Assembly (NCBI RefSeq): GCF_002556545.1 | Contig: NZ_CP022685.1 | Coordinates: forward strand, 2,976,001-3,040,000 | Direction of reading: 5' to 3' | Source: Streptomyces formicae | GTDB lineage: Bacteria; Actinomycetota; Actinomycetes; Streptomycetales; Streptomycetaceae | DNA length: 64,000 bases | In this document: positions 15,158-23,864 of the stretch, one piece after another | Layout of the letters: each line of letters starts with the position of its first letter | Position numbering within the stretch: position 1 is the first letter of the stretch | Translations under genes and position numbers: made by a program | Notes under the pieces: model-generated | What the model saw: the letters and a program-made list of their open reading frames with translations, nothing else | Told to the model about the DNA's origin: nothing | The model's database searches: none

Positions 15158-16597
15158 ATGGGGATAGTCGCAGGGTTGGACAGTTCGCCCGATTTCACGC
15201 GCATCGTGGTCTGTGACACGGACACGGGCGCCGTACTCAAGCAGGGCTATGCCCCGCACCCGCTGGAGAGCTCGGAGGGTGGCGGCCGTCCTGTCGACGT
15301 CGATCCACAGGCCTGGCTGCTCTCCCTCGGCGAGGCCGCGGGCGGCGGGCTGCTCGAAGGCGTACAGGCGATCGGCGTCTCCGCGCAGCAGAACGCGCTC
15401 GTGGCGCTCGACCAGCACGGCAACACCGTGCGGCCCGCGCTCGTCGGCAACGACCGGCGGGCGCAGGTCGCCGCCGTCGACCTGGTCGACGGGCTCGGCA
15501 GCCGCGAGGCCTGGGCGCAGGCCGTGGGCTGTGTCCCGCAGGCCGCGCTGCCCGTGACGAAGCTGCGCTGGCTGGCCAGGACCGAGCCGGAGGCGGCGCA
15601 GCGCGTGGCCGCCCTGATGCAGGCTCCCGACTGGCTCGTGTGGCAGCTGCTCGGCAGGCCCGCGCGGCGCACCACCGACCGAGGCGGGGCCTCCGGCACC
15701 GGCTACTGGTCGGCGGCGACCGGCACGTACCGCCCCGATCTCGTCGAACTGGCCCTGGGGCACCAGGCGATGCTGCCCGAGGTGATCGGTCCTGCCGAGG
15801 CCGCGGGGACCACTCCCGAGGGGCTGCTGATATCGGCGGGCACCGGCGAGACGATGGCGGCGGCCTTCGGGCTCGGGGTGCAGCAGGGCGACGCCGTGGT
15901 GTCGCTCGGGGCCTCGGGGTCCGTGATGGCCGTGCACCACGAGGCGCTCGCCGACGCGGGCGGGATGATCACCTCGCTCGCGGACGCCACCGGCATGCAC
16001 CTGCCGGTGGTCCACACGCTCAACGCCGTGCGGGTGCTGCGCGGAACGGCCGAGATGCTCGGGACCGCGGACCTGGAGGAGCTCTCCGCGCTCGCGATGA
16101 AGTCGACACCCGGCGCGCACGGCCTCGTCTTCCTCCCCTACCTGGAGGGCGAGAAGACGCCGAACCTGCCGCACGCCGCGGGCACGCTGACCGGGCTTCG
16201 GCGCGAGTCGATGAAGCCCGAGCACCTGGCGCGGGCCGCCTTCGAGGGGATGCTCTGCGGGCTCGGCGACGCGCTCGACGTGCTGCGCGGGCGCGGGGTC
16301 GAGGTCCGGCGGGTGTTCCTGCTCGGGGCCGCCGCCGAACTGCCCGCCGTGCAGGCCGTGGCGCCGATGATGTTCGGGACCCAGGTCGTGGTGCCGCAGC
16401 CCGCCGACTACGCGGCGATCGGCGCCGCGCGGCAGGCCGCGTGGGCGCTGACCGGCCGGTTGCCGCTCTGGCAGGGGGCGGCCGCCCAGGTCTTCGAGCC
16501 GGGCGATGAGCTCGCGGTGGGACAGGCGGTGCGGCAGCAGTACGCGACGGTGCGGGAGCAGTCGCACCCCGGGGCCTTCGCGCCGCCCGCCTCCTGA
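15158..16597 (+). CDS. FGGY-family carbohydrate kinase, xylulokinase-like
   Basis: 479 aa, the usual XylB length. N-terminal GLDSSPDFTRIVVCDTDTG is the ATP phosphate loop, IGVSAQQNALVALDQ matches the xylulokinase GQMHG-equivalent region, VGNDRRAQ the W-N-D-x-R motif (Asp likely catalytic base), and VVSLGASGSVMAV with FLPYLEGEKTPNLPHAAG the second FGGY signature. It should phosphorylate a pentulose such as D-xylulose. The GQMHG motif is altered to AQQNA, so the substrate may differ. It stands alone, 78 bp after the MITE; no xylose isomerase or transporter is adjacent. Confidence 0.85.
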   Translation: MGIVAGLDSSPDFTRIVVCDTDTGAVLKQGYAPHPLESSEGGGRPVDVDPQAWLLSLGEAAGGGLLEGVQAIGVSAQQNALVALDQHGNTVRPALVGNDRRAQVAAVDLVDGLGSREAWAQAVGCVPQAALPVTKLRWLARTEPEAAQRVAALMQAPDWLVWQLLGRPARRTTDRGGASGTGYWSAATGTYRPDLVELALGHQAMLPEVIGPAEAAGTTPEGLLISAGTGETMAAAFGLGVQQGDAVVSLGASGSVMAVHHEALADAGGMITSLADATGMHLPVVHTLNAVRVLRGTAEMLGTADLEELSALAMKSTPGAHGLVFLPYLEGEKTPNLPHAAGTLTGLRRESMKPEHLARAAFEGMLCGLGDALDVLRGRGVEVRRVFLLGAAAELPAVQAVAPMMFGTQVVVPQPADYAAIGAARQAAWALTGRLPLWQGAAAQVFEPGDELAVGQAVRQQYATVREQSHPGAFAPPAS

Positions 16598-16657
16598 GAG
16601 GGCGCACACACGTACGTAGATCCTTAAGTGAGCCCAGTTCTGTACCCGGGCTGAAAT

Positions 16658-16677
16658 TTGACCCGGTCATGGGTTAA
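16658..16677. promoter_or_regulatory. Operator-like dyad upstream of the ABC exporter operon
   Basis: TTGACCC and GGGTTAA form a 20-bp inverted repeat (one mismatch) with a 6-base centre. It lies about 85 bp before the first exporter gene, in a locally AT-richer stretch (16620-16690). Exporter operons are often controlled by local repressors, but no regulator gene is adjacent. Confidence 0.4.
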
Positions 16678-16762
16678 TCGGTTGCACGGCGACCGGTCGG
16701 GTGTCGGAGTATGGGGGCGACCTCGCCCACCGGCCGACACCCGACTCCTCGAGAGACCGAGC

Positions 16763-18496
16763 GTGCTCATACGACTCCTGCGGACGTACCTGCGTCCGTA
16801 CAAGAAACCCATCGCCCTGCTGGTGCTCCTGCAGTTCCTGCAGACGTGCGCCGCGCTCTACCTGCCCACCCTCAACGCCGACATCATCGACAACGGTGTC
16901 GTGAAGGGGGACACGGGCTACATCCTGAGCTTCGGCGGCATCATGATCGCCGTCACGATCGCTCAGATGGTCTGCAACGTCGGCGCCGTGTTCTACGGCG
17001 CGCGGACCGCGTCCGCCCTCGGGCGTGACGTCCGGGCCGCCGTCTTCGACCGCGTGCAGTCCTTCTCCGCGCGCGAGATGGGCCACTTCGGCGCCCCCTC
17101 GCTGATCACGCGGACCACCAACGACGTCCAGCAGGTGCAGATGCTGGTCCTGATGTCGTTCACGCTGATGGTGACCGCGCCCATCATGTGCGTCGGCGGC
17201 ATCGTGATGGCGCTCGGCCAGGACGTGCCGCTCTCCGCGGTCCTCGTCGCCGTGGTGCCCGTCCTCGGCATCAGCGTCAGCCTGATCGTGCGGCGCCTGC
17301 GGCCCCTGTTCCGCACCATGCAGGTGCGCCTCGACTCGGTGAACCGGGTGCTGCGCGAGCAGATCACCGGCAACCGCGTCATCCGCGCCTTCGTCCGCGA
17401 CACGTACGAGAAGGACAGGTTCCGCAAGGCCAACGCGGACCTCACCGAGGTATCGCTGGGCACCGGCAAGCTGCTCGCGCTGATGTTCCCGATCGTCATG
17501 ACGGTCGTGAACGTGTCCTCGATCGCGGTGGTGTGGTTCGGCGCGCACCGCATCGACAGCGGCCACATGCAGATCGGCGCGCTCACCGCGTTCCTCGCGT
17601 ACCTGATGCAGATCGTGATGTCCGTGATGATGGCCACCTTCATGTTCATGCAGGTGCCGCGCGCGGAGGTCTGTGCCGAGCGCATCGAGGAGGTCCTGGA
17701 CACCGAGAGCAGCGTGGTGCCCCCGGCCGCCCCGGTGCGCGAACTGCGCAGCCACGGGCACCTGGAGATCCGGGGGGCGGGCTTCCGCTATCCCGGCGCC
17801 GAGGAGCCCGTGCTCAAGGCCGTCGAGCTGGTCGCGCGGCCCGGCGAGACGACCGCCGTGATCGGCTCGACCGGCAGCGGCAAGTCGACGCTGCTCAGCC
17901 TCGTGCCCCGGCTGATCGACGCGACCGAGGGCGAGGTCCTGGTCGGCGGCGTGGACGTGGGCACCGTCGATCCCGCGCTGCTCGCGCGCTCGGTGAGCCT
18001 GGTCCCGCAGAAGCCGTACCTCTTCGCGGGCACGGTCGCCAGCAACCTGCGGTACGGCAATCCCGACGCCACCGACGAGGAGCTCTGGCACGCGCTCGAC
18101 GTCGCCCAGGCCAAGAGCTTCGTGGAGGGCCTGGAGGAGGGTCTCGACGCACCGATCGCCCAGGGCGGCACGAACGTCTCCGGCGGCCAGCGCCAGCGCC
18201 TCTCGATCGCGCGCACCCTGGTCCAGCGCCCGGAGATCTACCTCTTCGACGACTCCTTCTCCGCGCTCGACTACGCCACCGACGCGGCCCTGCGCGCCGC
18301 GCTCGGCAGGGAGACCGCGGAGGCGACCGTCGTCATCGTCGCCCAGCGCGTCTCCACGATCCGGGACGCGGACCGCATCGTGGTCCTCGACGAGGGCCGG
18401 GTCGTGGGCACCGGGCGCCATCACGAGCTGATGGAGAGCAATGAGACCTACCGGGAGATCGTGCTCTCCCAGCTGACGGAAGCGGAGGCCGCGTAA
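16763..18496 (+). CDS. ABC exporter half-transporter, degenerate-site subunit
   Basis: 577 aa, type IV exporter: six membrane helices (about 20-310), then the ATPase. Start taken at GTG 16763, giving VLIRLLRTYLRPYKKPIALLVLLQF. Walker A is GSTGSGKST (about 370) and the signature VSGGQRQR is canonical. Walker B reads IYLFDDSFSALD with Asp in place of the catalytic Glu, and the H-loop reads IVAQRVST with Gln instead of His. That pattern is seen in the non-catalytic half of heterodimeric exporters such as TM287/288 and BmrCD. The stop overlaps the next start (TAATG), so the partners are translationally coupled. Confidence 0.93.
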   Translation: MLIRLLRTYLRPYKKPIALLVLLQFLQTCAALYLPTLNADIIDNGVVKGDTGYILSFGGIMIAVTIAQMVCNVGAVFYGARTASALGRDVRAAVFDRVQSFSAREMGHFGAPSLITRTTNDVQQVQMLVLMSFTLMVTAPIMCVGGIVMALGQDVPLSAVLVAVVPVLGISVSLIVRRLRPLFRTMQVRLDSVNRVLREQITGNRVIRAFVRDTYEKDRFRKANADLTEVSLGTGKLLALMFPIVMTVVNVSSIAVVWFGAHRIDSGHMQIGALTAFLAYLMQIVMSVMMATFMFMQVPRAEVCAERIEEVLDTESSVVPPAAPVRELRSHGHLEIRGAGFRYPGAEEPVLKAVELVARPGETTAVIGSTGSGKSTLLSLVPRLIDATEGEVLVGGVDVGTVDPALLARSVSLVPQKPYLFAGTVASNLRYGNPDATDEELWHALDVAQAKSFVEGLEEGLDAPIAQGGTNVSGGQRQRLSIARTLVQRPEIYLFDDSFSALDYATDAALRAALGRETAEATVVIVAQRVSTIRDADRIVVLDEGRVVGTGRHHELMESNETYREIVLSQLTEAEAA

Positions 18497-20415
18497 TGGC
18501 TGGTCACGGCGGGGCGATGATGGGCCCCAACTCCCGCTCGATGGACTTCAAGAACTCCGGCAAGCGGCTGCTCTCGCAGTTCAGGCCGGAGCGCGCCACG
18601 ATGCTGGGGATGCTCGCGGCCGCCGTGTTCAGCGTCGCGCTGACCGTGGTCGGCCCCAAGATCCTGGGCAAGGCCACCGACCTGCTCTTCGCGGGCATCG
18701 TGGGCCGCGGCATGCCCGAGGGGCTCTCGAAGGAGCAGGCCATCGACGGCCTGCGCGACAAGGGCGACGGCGGCATGGCCGACATGCTCTCCGGCGTCGA
18801 CTTCACCCCGGGCAAGGGCATCGACTTCGGCGCGGTCGGCGAGGTCCTGCTGCTCGCGCTCGGTACGTTCCTGGCGGCGGGCCTTCTGATGGCCGTGGCA
18901 ACCCGGCTCTCCAACCGCGCCATCAACAAGACGGTGTTCCGCATGCGCGGCGACGTCCAGGCGAAGCTGTCCCGGCTTCCGCTGTCGTACTTCGACAAGC
19001 GCCAGCGCGGCGAGGTGCTGAGCCGGGCCACCAACGACCTCGACAACATCAACCAGACGCTGACGCAGACCATGGGCCAGCTCATCAACTCGCTGCTGAC
19101 GATCATCGGCGTGCTCGTGATGATGCTCTGGGTGTCGCCGCTGCTCGCCCTGGTGGCGCTGATCACCGTGCCGCTGTCGTTCTTCGTGGCGACGAAGGTC
19201 GGCAAGCGGTCGCAGCCGCAGTTCGTGCAGCAGTGGAAGACCACCGGCAAGCTGAACGCGCACGTCGAGGAGATGTACACCGGGCACACCCTGGTGAAGG
19301 TGTTCGGGCGCCAGGAGGAGTCGGCCAAGGCGTTCGCCGAGCAGAACGAGCAGCTGTACGAGGCCGGGTTCAAGGCCCAGTTCAACAGCGGTGTCATGCA
19401 GCCGCTGATGTTCTTCATCTCGAACCTGAACTACGTGCTCGTCGCCGTGGTGGGCGGTCTGCGGGTGGCCTCGGGGTCGCTGTCCATCGGCGACGTGCAG
19501 GCGTTCATCCAGTACTCGCGGCAGTTCTCGATGCCGCTCACGCAGGTCGCGTCGATGGCGAACCTCGTGCAGTCGGGCGTCGCCTCCGCCGAACGCGTCT
19601 TCGAGATCCTCGACGCCGACGAGCAGGAGGCCGACCCGGTGCCCGGGGAGCGCCCCGACCGGCTGACCGGGCGGGTCGAGATGGAGCACGTGTCCTTCCG
19701 CTACGAGAAGGACAAGCCGCTCATCGAGGACCTGTCCCTGGTGGTGGAGCCGGGACACACGGTGGCCATCGTCGGCCCGACGGGCGCGGGCAAGACGACG
19801 CTCGTCAACCTGCTCATGCGGTTCTACGAGGTCACGGGCGGGCGCATCACCCTGGACGGGGTCGACGTCGCCAAGATGTCGCGCGACGAACTGCGCTCCG
19901 GGATCGGCATGGTGCTCCAGGACACCTGGCTGTTCGGCGGCACGATCGCGGAGAACATCGCGTACGGCGCGGCGAAGGACGTCACCCGCGAGGAGATCGA
20001 GGAGGCGGCCCGCGCCGCCCACGCCGACCGCTTCGTACGGACGCTTCCCGACGGGTACGACACCGTGATCGACGACGAGGGCACGGGGGTCAGCGCGGGC
20101 GAGAAGCAGCTCATCACCATCGCGCGGGCGTTCCTGTCCGACCCGGTGATCCTCGTGCTCGACGAGGCGACGAGTTCCGTCGACACACGGACGGAGGTCC
20201 TGATCCAGAAGGCGATGGCCCGTCTCGCGCACGGGCGGACCTCGTTCGTCATCGCGCACCGGCTGTCCACGATCCGTGACGCGGACACGATTTTGGTCAT
20301 GGAGAACGGGGCCATCGTGGAACAGGGCACGCATGACGCGCTGTTGGCGGCGGACGGGGCGTATGCGCGGTTGTACGCCGCGCAGTTCGCCCAGGCCGTG
20401 GCCGAAGTCGACTAG
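18496..20415 (+). CDS. ABC exporter half-transporter, catalytic subunit
   Basis: 639 aa; partner of the preceding gene. The N-terminus is extended (GGAMMGPNSRSMDFKNSGKR) before six membrane helices; a 50-residue insertion between the first two helices contains GRGMPEGLSKEQAIDGLRDKGDGG-type hydrophilic sequence. The ATPase has Walker A GPTGAGKTT (about 427), Walker B ILVLDEATSSVD with the catalytic Glu, and H-loop FVIAHRLST. Its signature is altered to VSAGEKQ. Thus its Walker motifs pair with the good signature of the partner to form one active site, while the other site is degenerate. Probably a multidrug or lipid exporter; substrate unknown. Confidence 0.93.
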   Translation: MAGHGGAMMGPNSRSMDFKNSGKRLLSQFRPERATMLGMLAAAVFSVALTVVGPKILGKATDLLFAGIVGRGMPEGLSKEQAIDGLRDKGDGGMADMLSGVDFTPGKGIDFGAVGEVLLLALGTFLAAGLLMAVATRLSNRAINKTVFRMRGDVQAKLSRLPLSYFDKRQRGEVLSRATNDLDNINQTLTQTMGQLINSLLTIIGVLVMMLWVSPLLALVALITVPLSFFVATKVGKRSQPQFVQQWKTTGKLNAHVEEMYTGHTLVKVFGRQEESAKAFAEQNEQLYEAGFKAQFNSGVMQPLMFFISNLNYVLVAVVGGLRVASGSLSIGDVQAFIQYSRQFSMPLTQVASMANLVQSGVASAERVFEILDADEQEADPVPGERPDRLTGRVEMEHVSFRYEKDKPLIEDLSLVVEPGHTVAIVGPTGAGKTTLVNLLMRFYEVTGGRITLDGVDVAKMSRDELRSGIGMVLQDTWLFGGTIAENIAYGAAKDVTREEIEEAARAAHADRFVRTLPDGYDTVIDDEGTGVSAGEKQLITIARAFLSDPVILVLDEATSSVDTRTEVLIQKAMARLAHGRTSFVIAHRLSTIRDADTILVMENGAIVEQGTHDALLAADGAYARLYAAQFAQAVAEVD

Positions 20416-20465
20416 CGCCGTGGGGGCTTAGGGGCGCTGCGTGTGCCGGTCCGTCGTGGCTGGTC

Positions 20466-20510
20466 GCGCAGTTCCCCGCGCCCCTTACGGGCGGCCCCTG
20501 CGGGGCGCCC
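20466..20510. terminator. Convergent intergenic hairpin carrying a half-copy of the GCGCAGTTCCCCGCG repeat
   Basis: GCGCAGTTCCCCGCGCCCCT at 20466-20485 matches the right arm of the large repeat array at 28.5-29.0 kb. Directly after it, GGGCGGCCCC and GGGGCGCCC (20489-20510) form a GC hairpin with one bulge. The site lies between two convergent genes (exporter and sigma factor) and may act as a bidirectional terminator; no T-run is present. Confidence 0.5.
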
Positions 20511-20514
20511 TGTC

Positions 20515-21840
20515 TCAGTCCAAGTAGCCCCTCAGCTGGTCCGCGAACGCGTGGTCGCGGAGTTTGTTGAGGGTCTTGGACTCGATCTGGCGGATGCGTT
20601 CGCGCGTCACGCCGAAGATGCGGCCTATCTCCTCCAGGGTGCGGGGGCGGCCGTCCGCGAGGCCGTAGCGGAGCTGGACCACCTTGCGTTCGCGCTCGCC
20701 GAGCGTGGAGAGGACCGCCTCCAGGTGCTCGCGCAGCAGCAGGAACGCCGCTGATTCGACGGGAGACGTCGCGTCGCCGTCCTCGATGAGGTCGCCGAGC
20801 GCGACGTCGTCCTCCTCGCCGACGGGGGCGTGCAGCGAGACGGGCTCCTGAGCCAGGCGCAGGACCTCGCTGACGCGCTCGTGCGGCAGGTCCAGGTGGG
20901 CGGCCACCTCTTCGGGCGTGGGCTCGTAGCCGCGCTCCTGGAGCATGCGGCGCTGGACGCGTACGACGCGGTTGATGAGCTCCACGACGTGCACGGGGAC
21001 GCGGATGGTGCGCGCCTGGTCGGCCAGGGCGCGGGACATGGCCTGGCGGATCCACCACGTCGCGTACGTCGAGAACTTGTAGCCGCGGGCGTAGTCGAAC
21101 TTCTCGACCGCCCTGATCAGGCCCAGGTTCCCCTCCTGGACGAGATCGAGCATGGTGAGTCCGCGGCCCACGTAGCGCTTGGCGACGGAGACGACCAGGC
21201 GCAGGTTCGCCTCGATGAGGCGGCGCTTGGCCATCCGGCCCATGACGACCAGCTTGTCGAGGTCCAGGGCGAGCTGGGAGTCCAGGTCGGGGGTGTTGCT
21301 CAGCTTCTCCTCGGCGAAGAGGCCCGCCTCCACGCCGCGGGCGAGTTCCACTTCCTCCGCCGCCGTCAGCAGCGGGATCCGCCCGATCTCGCGCAGGTAC
21401 TGGCGGAACAGGTCGGAGGAGGGGCCGCCGGTGTCGGTGCGGCTGCGGGGCACCGGGAGCTCGATGGTCTCGGGCTCCAGGGACTCGGGGGCGTCCGGCG
21501 GACCCGGTGCTTCGGCCTCTTCCGTGGCCTCCGCTTCCTGAACCTCCGGGTGCCGGGTGGCCCGGCTCTGCGCCGGGACTGCCTCCAGGACGTCCGCTTC
21601 CGCTTCCGCGTGCGCGGCGGTGTCGGTCTGGGTGAGGGTCTGGGTCTGCACGGGGGCGACCTCCAGGGTGATCGCAGCTGAGGCGTGCGGCAACGGGAGA
21701 GGGACGACGGCCTCGCCGCTGTCCGTCCCGGACACGATGTGTGGAACCGCGGGGGTGTCGGACCCGCTGTCAGCGGGCCGGCCGCGCTCCGAGGACTCAG
21801 GCACCGGAACCCAGTGTGGGGCACGACACGCGGCCGCCAC
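20515..21840 (-). CDS. hrdA: RNA polymerase principal-like sigma factor (sigma-70 group 2, HrdA type)
   Basis: 441 aa from GTG 21840; this start lacks a good ribosome binding site and a later one is possible. The first 140 residues are Glu/Ala/Pro-rich and poorly conserved. Region 1.2 starts at [21 protein letters not shown]. Region 2 is nearly invariant ([59 protein letters not shown] in pieces), and region 4.2 ends [27 protein letters not shown]. It would direct RNA polymerase to vegetative-type promoters. The symbol rests on its position directly behind dnaG, where hrdA lies in S. coelicolor by memory. Confidence 0.88.
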   Translation of the reverse strand: MAAACRAPHWVPVPESSERGRPADSGSDTPAVPHIVSGTDSGEAVVPLPLPHASAAITLEVAPVQTQTLTQTDTAAHAEAEADVLEAVPAQSRATRHPEVQEAEATEEAEAPGPPDAPESLEPETIELPVPRSRTDTGGPSSDLFRQYLREIGRIPLLTAAEEVELARGVEAGLFAEEKLSNTPDLDSQLALDLDKLVVMGRMAKRRLIEANLRLVVSVAKRYVGRGLTMLDLVQEGNLGLIRAVEKFDYARGYKFSTYATWWIRQAMSRALADQARTIRVPVHVVELINRVVRVQRRMLQERGYEPTPEEVAAHLDLPHERVSEVLRLAQEPVSLHAPVGEEDDVALGDLIEDGDATSPVESAAFLLLREHLEAVLSTLGERERKVVQLRYGLADGRPRTLEEIGRIFGVTRERIRQIESKTLNKLRDHAFADQLRGYLD

Positions 21841-21922
21841 GAGGGGCGTGCGGTGACTTTTTGAGTCCGGTCCGTGACCGCGTGATTACCCGACGGGTAA
21901 CCGTTGGCCCGAGCGTCACGCC

Positions 21923-23821
21923 TCAGAGGGCGTCGGAACCTCGTTCGCGCAGTGCCTGGGCGTACTGCTGGAGGACCCACAACTCGTTCTGGACGGCGGC
22001 CAGATGCTGCGGGTCGCCGCCCGCGCCGAGCCGGGCGAGGCTGCCCTGGACGTCCCTGATGCGGCGGTCCACGGCGCGCAGGCGGACCTGGACGAGCTGG
22101 ATGCCCGCGTACATCTCGTCGACGGTCTTGCGCAGGATCGCCTCGACGGCCAGCTCGGTGACCATGCGGCGCACCGTGTCGTCGGGGGCCGCGTCGAGCA
22201 CGCGGGCCAGATAGGCCTGCGGTTCGGCGATGCCCGCCTCGGCGCCGCCCGCCTCCTCCACGCACTGGCGCACGGCGGCGTAGGGCGGGGCGGTGAACTC
22301 GTCCACGCCGTACGCGTCGAAGGCCGGGGAGACCAACTGCGGGTACTGGAGGGCCAGCTTGAGCAGCTCGCGCTCGGTGCGGTGGGCGGGGCTGCGCAGG
22401 GTGAGCGCGGGGCCGCTGGGCGCGGGCGGTCCTTCGGCGTACGCCTGCGGGGGCCTGCTCTGCTGCGGGGCGGGGCCCCTGCCGCCCCGGTCGCGGGCCC
22501 AACGGGCCAGCTGGGCGACGCGCTTGACCACGAACTGGGTGTCCAGGATGCCGAGCATCCCGGCGAGCTGGACGGCGACCTCGTGCTGTGCGCCGCTGTT
22601 CTTGATGCGGGCCACCACGGGCGCCGCCTCGTCCAGGGCGGCGGCGCGGCCCGCGGGGGTCTCCAGGTCGTACCGCGAGACGATCTGGCGGAGCGCGAAC
22701 TCGAAGAGCGGCGTGCGGGGTTGGACCAGGTCGGCGACGGCCTCGTCGCCCTTGGCCAGGCGCAGCTCGCAGGGGTCCATGCCGTCGGGCGCGATGGCGA
22801 TGTACGTCTCGGCGGCGAACTTCTGGTCGTCCTCGAAGGCCCGCAGCGCGGCCTTCTGACCGGCCGCGTCACCGTCGAAGGTGAAGATCACCCGCGCCGA
22901 GCCGTTGTCCATCAGGAGGCGGCGCAGGATCTTGATGTGGTCGCCGCCGAAGGCCGTGCCGCAGGTCGCGATGGCGGTGGGGACGCCCGCGAGGTGGCAG
23001 GCCATGACGTCCGTGTACCCCTCGACGACGACCGCGCGGGAGGACTTGGCGATCTCCTTCTTGGCCAGGTCGACGCCGTAGAGCACCTGGCCCTTCTTGT
23101 AGATCGGGGTCTCGGGGGTGTTCAGGTACTTCGGGCCGTTGTCGTCGTCGCGGAGCTTGCGGGCGCCGAAGCCGACGACCTCGCCGCCGATGTCGCGGAT
23201 CGGCCACATCAGGCGGCCGCGGAAGCGGTCGATGGGGCCGCGGCGACCCTCCTGGGAGAGCCCGGAGAGGGTCAGCTCCTTGTCGGTGAAGCCCTTGCCG
23301 CGCAGGAAGCGGGTGAGGTGGTCCCAGCCCGCCGGGCTGTAGCCGACGCCGAAATGCGCGGCCGCCGCCTGGTCGAAGCCGCGCTCGGCGAGGAAGGCGC
23401 GGCCGATCTCGGCCTCGGGGCTCTCCAGCTGGTCCACGTAGAACTGCGCGGCGATCTTGTGGGCCTCCACCAGGCGGATGCGCTCGCCGCGCTGGTTGGT
23501 CGGGTTGTACCCGCCCTCCTCGTACCGCAGCGTGATGCCCGCCTTGGCGGCGAGGCGCTCGACCGTCTCCGAGAACGTGAGGTGGTCGATCTTCATCACG
23601 AAGGCGATCGTGTCGCCGCCTTCCTGGCAGCCGAAGCAGTGGAAGAGACCCTTGCTCGGGCTGACCTGGAAGGACGGGGACTTCTCGTCGTGGAAGGGGC
23701 ACAGGCCCTTGAGGTTTCCACCGCCCGCGCTGCGCAGCTGGAGGTAGTCGGAGACCACGGCGTCGATCGGGACCGCGTCCCGAACCGCCTTCACGTCCTC
23801 GTCATTGATCCTGCCTGCCAC
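21923..23821 (-). CDS. dnaG: DNA primase DnaG
   Basis: 632 aa, GTG start giving MAGRINDEDVKAVRDAVPIDAVV, the usual family start. The zinc finger has ligands Cys41, His44, Cys62 and Cys65 (CPFHDEKSPSF then FHCFGC). The TOPRIM core follows: VVVEGYTDVMACHLAG with the catalytic Glu, and VIFTFDGDAAGQKAALRAFE with the DxD metal site. The C-terminal helical region (about 450-620) would bind DnaB helicase. It synthesises RNA primers at the replication fork. The gene lies 43 bp behind the flavoprotein gene and 82 bp ahead of the sigma factor. Confidence 0.97.
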   Translation of the reverse strand: MAGRINDEDVKAVRDAVPIDAVVSDYLQLRSAGGGNLKGLCPFHDEKSPSFQVSPSKGLFHCFGCQEGGDTIAFVMKIDHLTFSETVERLAAKAGITLRYEEGGYNPTNQRGERIRLVEAHKIAAQFYVDQLESPEAEIGRAFLAERGFDQAAAAHFGVGYSPAGWDHLTRFLRGKGFTDKELTLSGLSQEGRRGPIDRFRGRLMWPIRDIGGEVVGFGARKLRDDDNGPKYLNTPETPIYKKGQVLYGVDLAKKEIAKSSRAVVVEGYTDVMACHLAGVPTAIATCGTAFGGDHIKILRRLLMDNGSARVIFTFDGDAAGQKAALRAFEDDQKFAAETYIAIAPDGMDPCELRLAKGDEAVADLVQPRTPLFEFALRQIVSRYDLETPAGRAAALDEAAPVVARIKNSGAQHEVAVQLAGMLGILDTQFVVKRVAQLARWARDRGGRGPAPQQSRPPQAYAEGPPAPSGPALTLRSPAHRTERELLKLALQYPQLVSPAFDAYGVDEFTAPPYAAVRQCVEEAGGAEAGIAEPQAYLARVLDAAPDDTVRRMVTELAVEAILRKTVDEMYAGIQLVQVRLRAVDRRIRDVQGSLARLGAGGDPQHLAAVQNELWVLQQYAQALRERGSDAL

Positions 23822-23864
23822 GTAGGAATACTACGGCTCCGCTGTGACACTCCTGCCCGGGCCT

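Noticed and set aside
20443..20754. Plus-strand frames antisense to the sigma factor
   Set aside because: Shadow of the strongly conserved sigma-70 gene on the minus strand.
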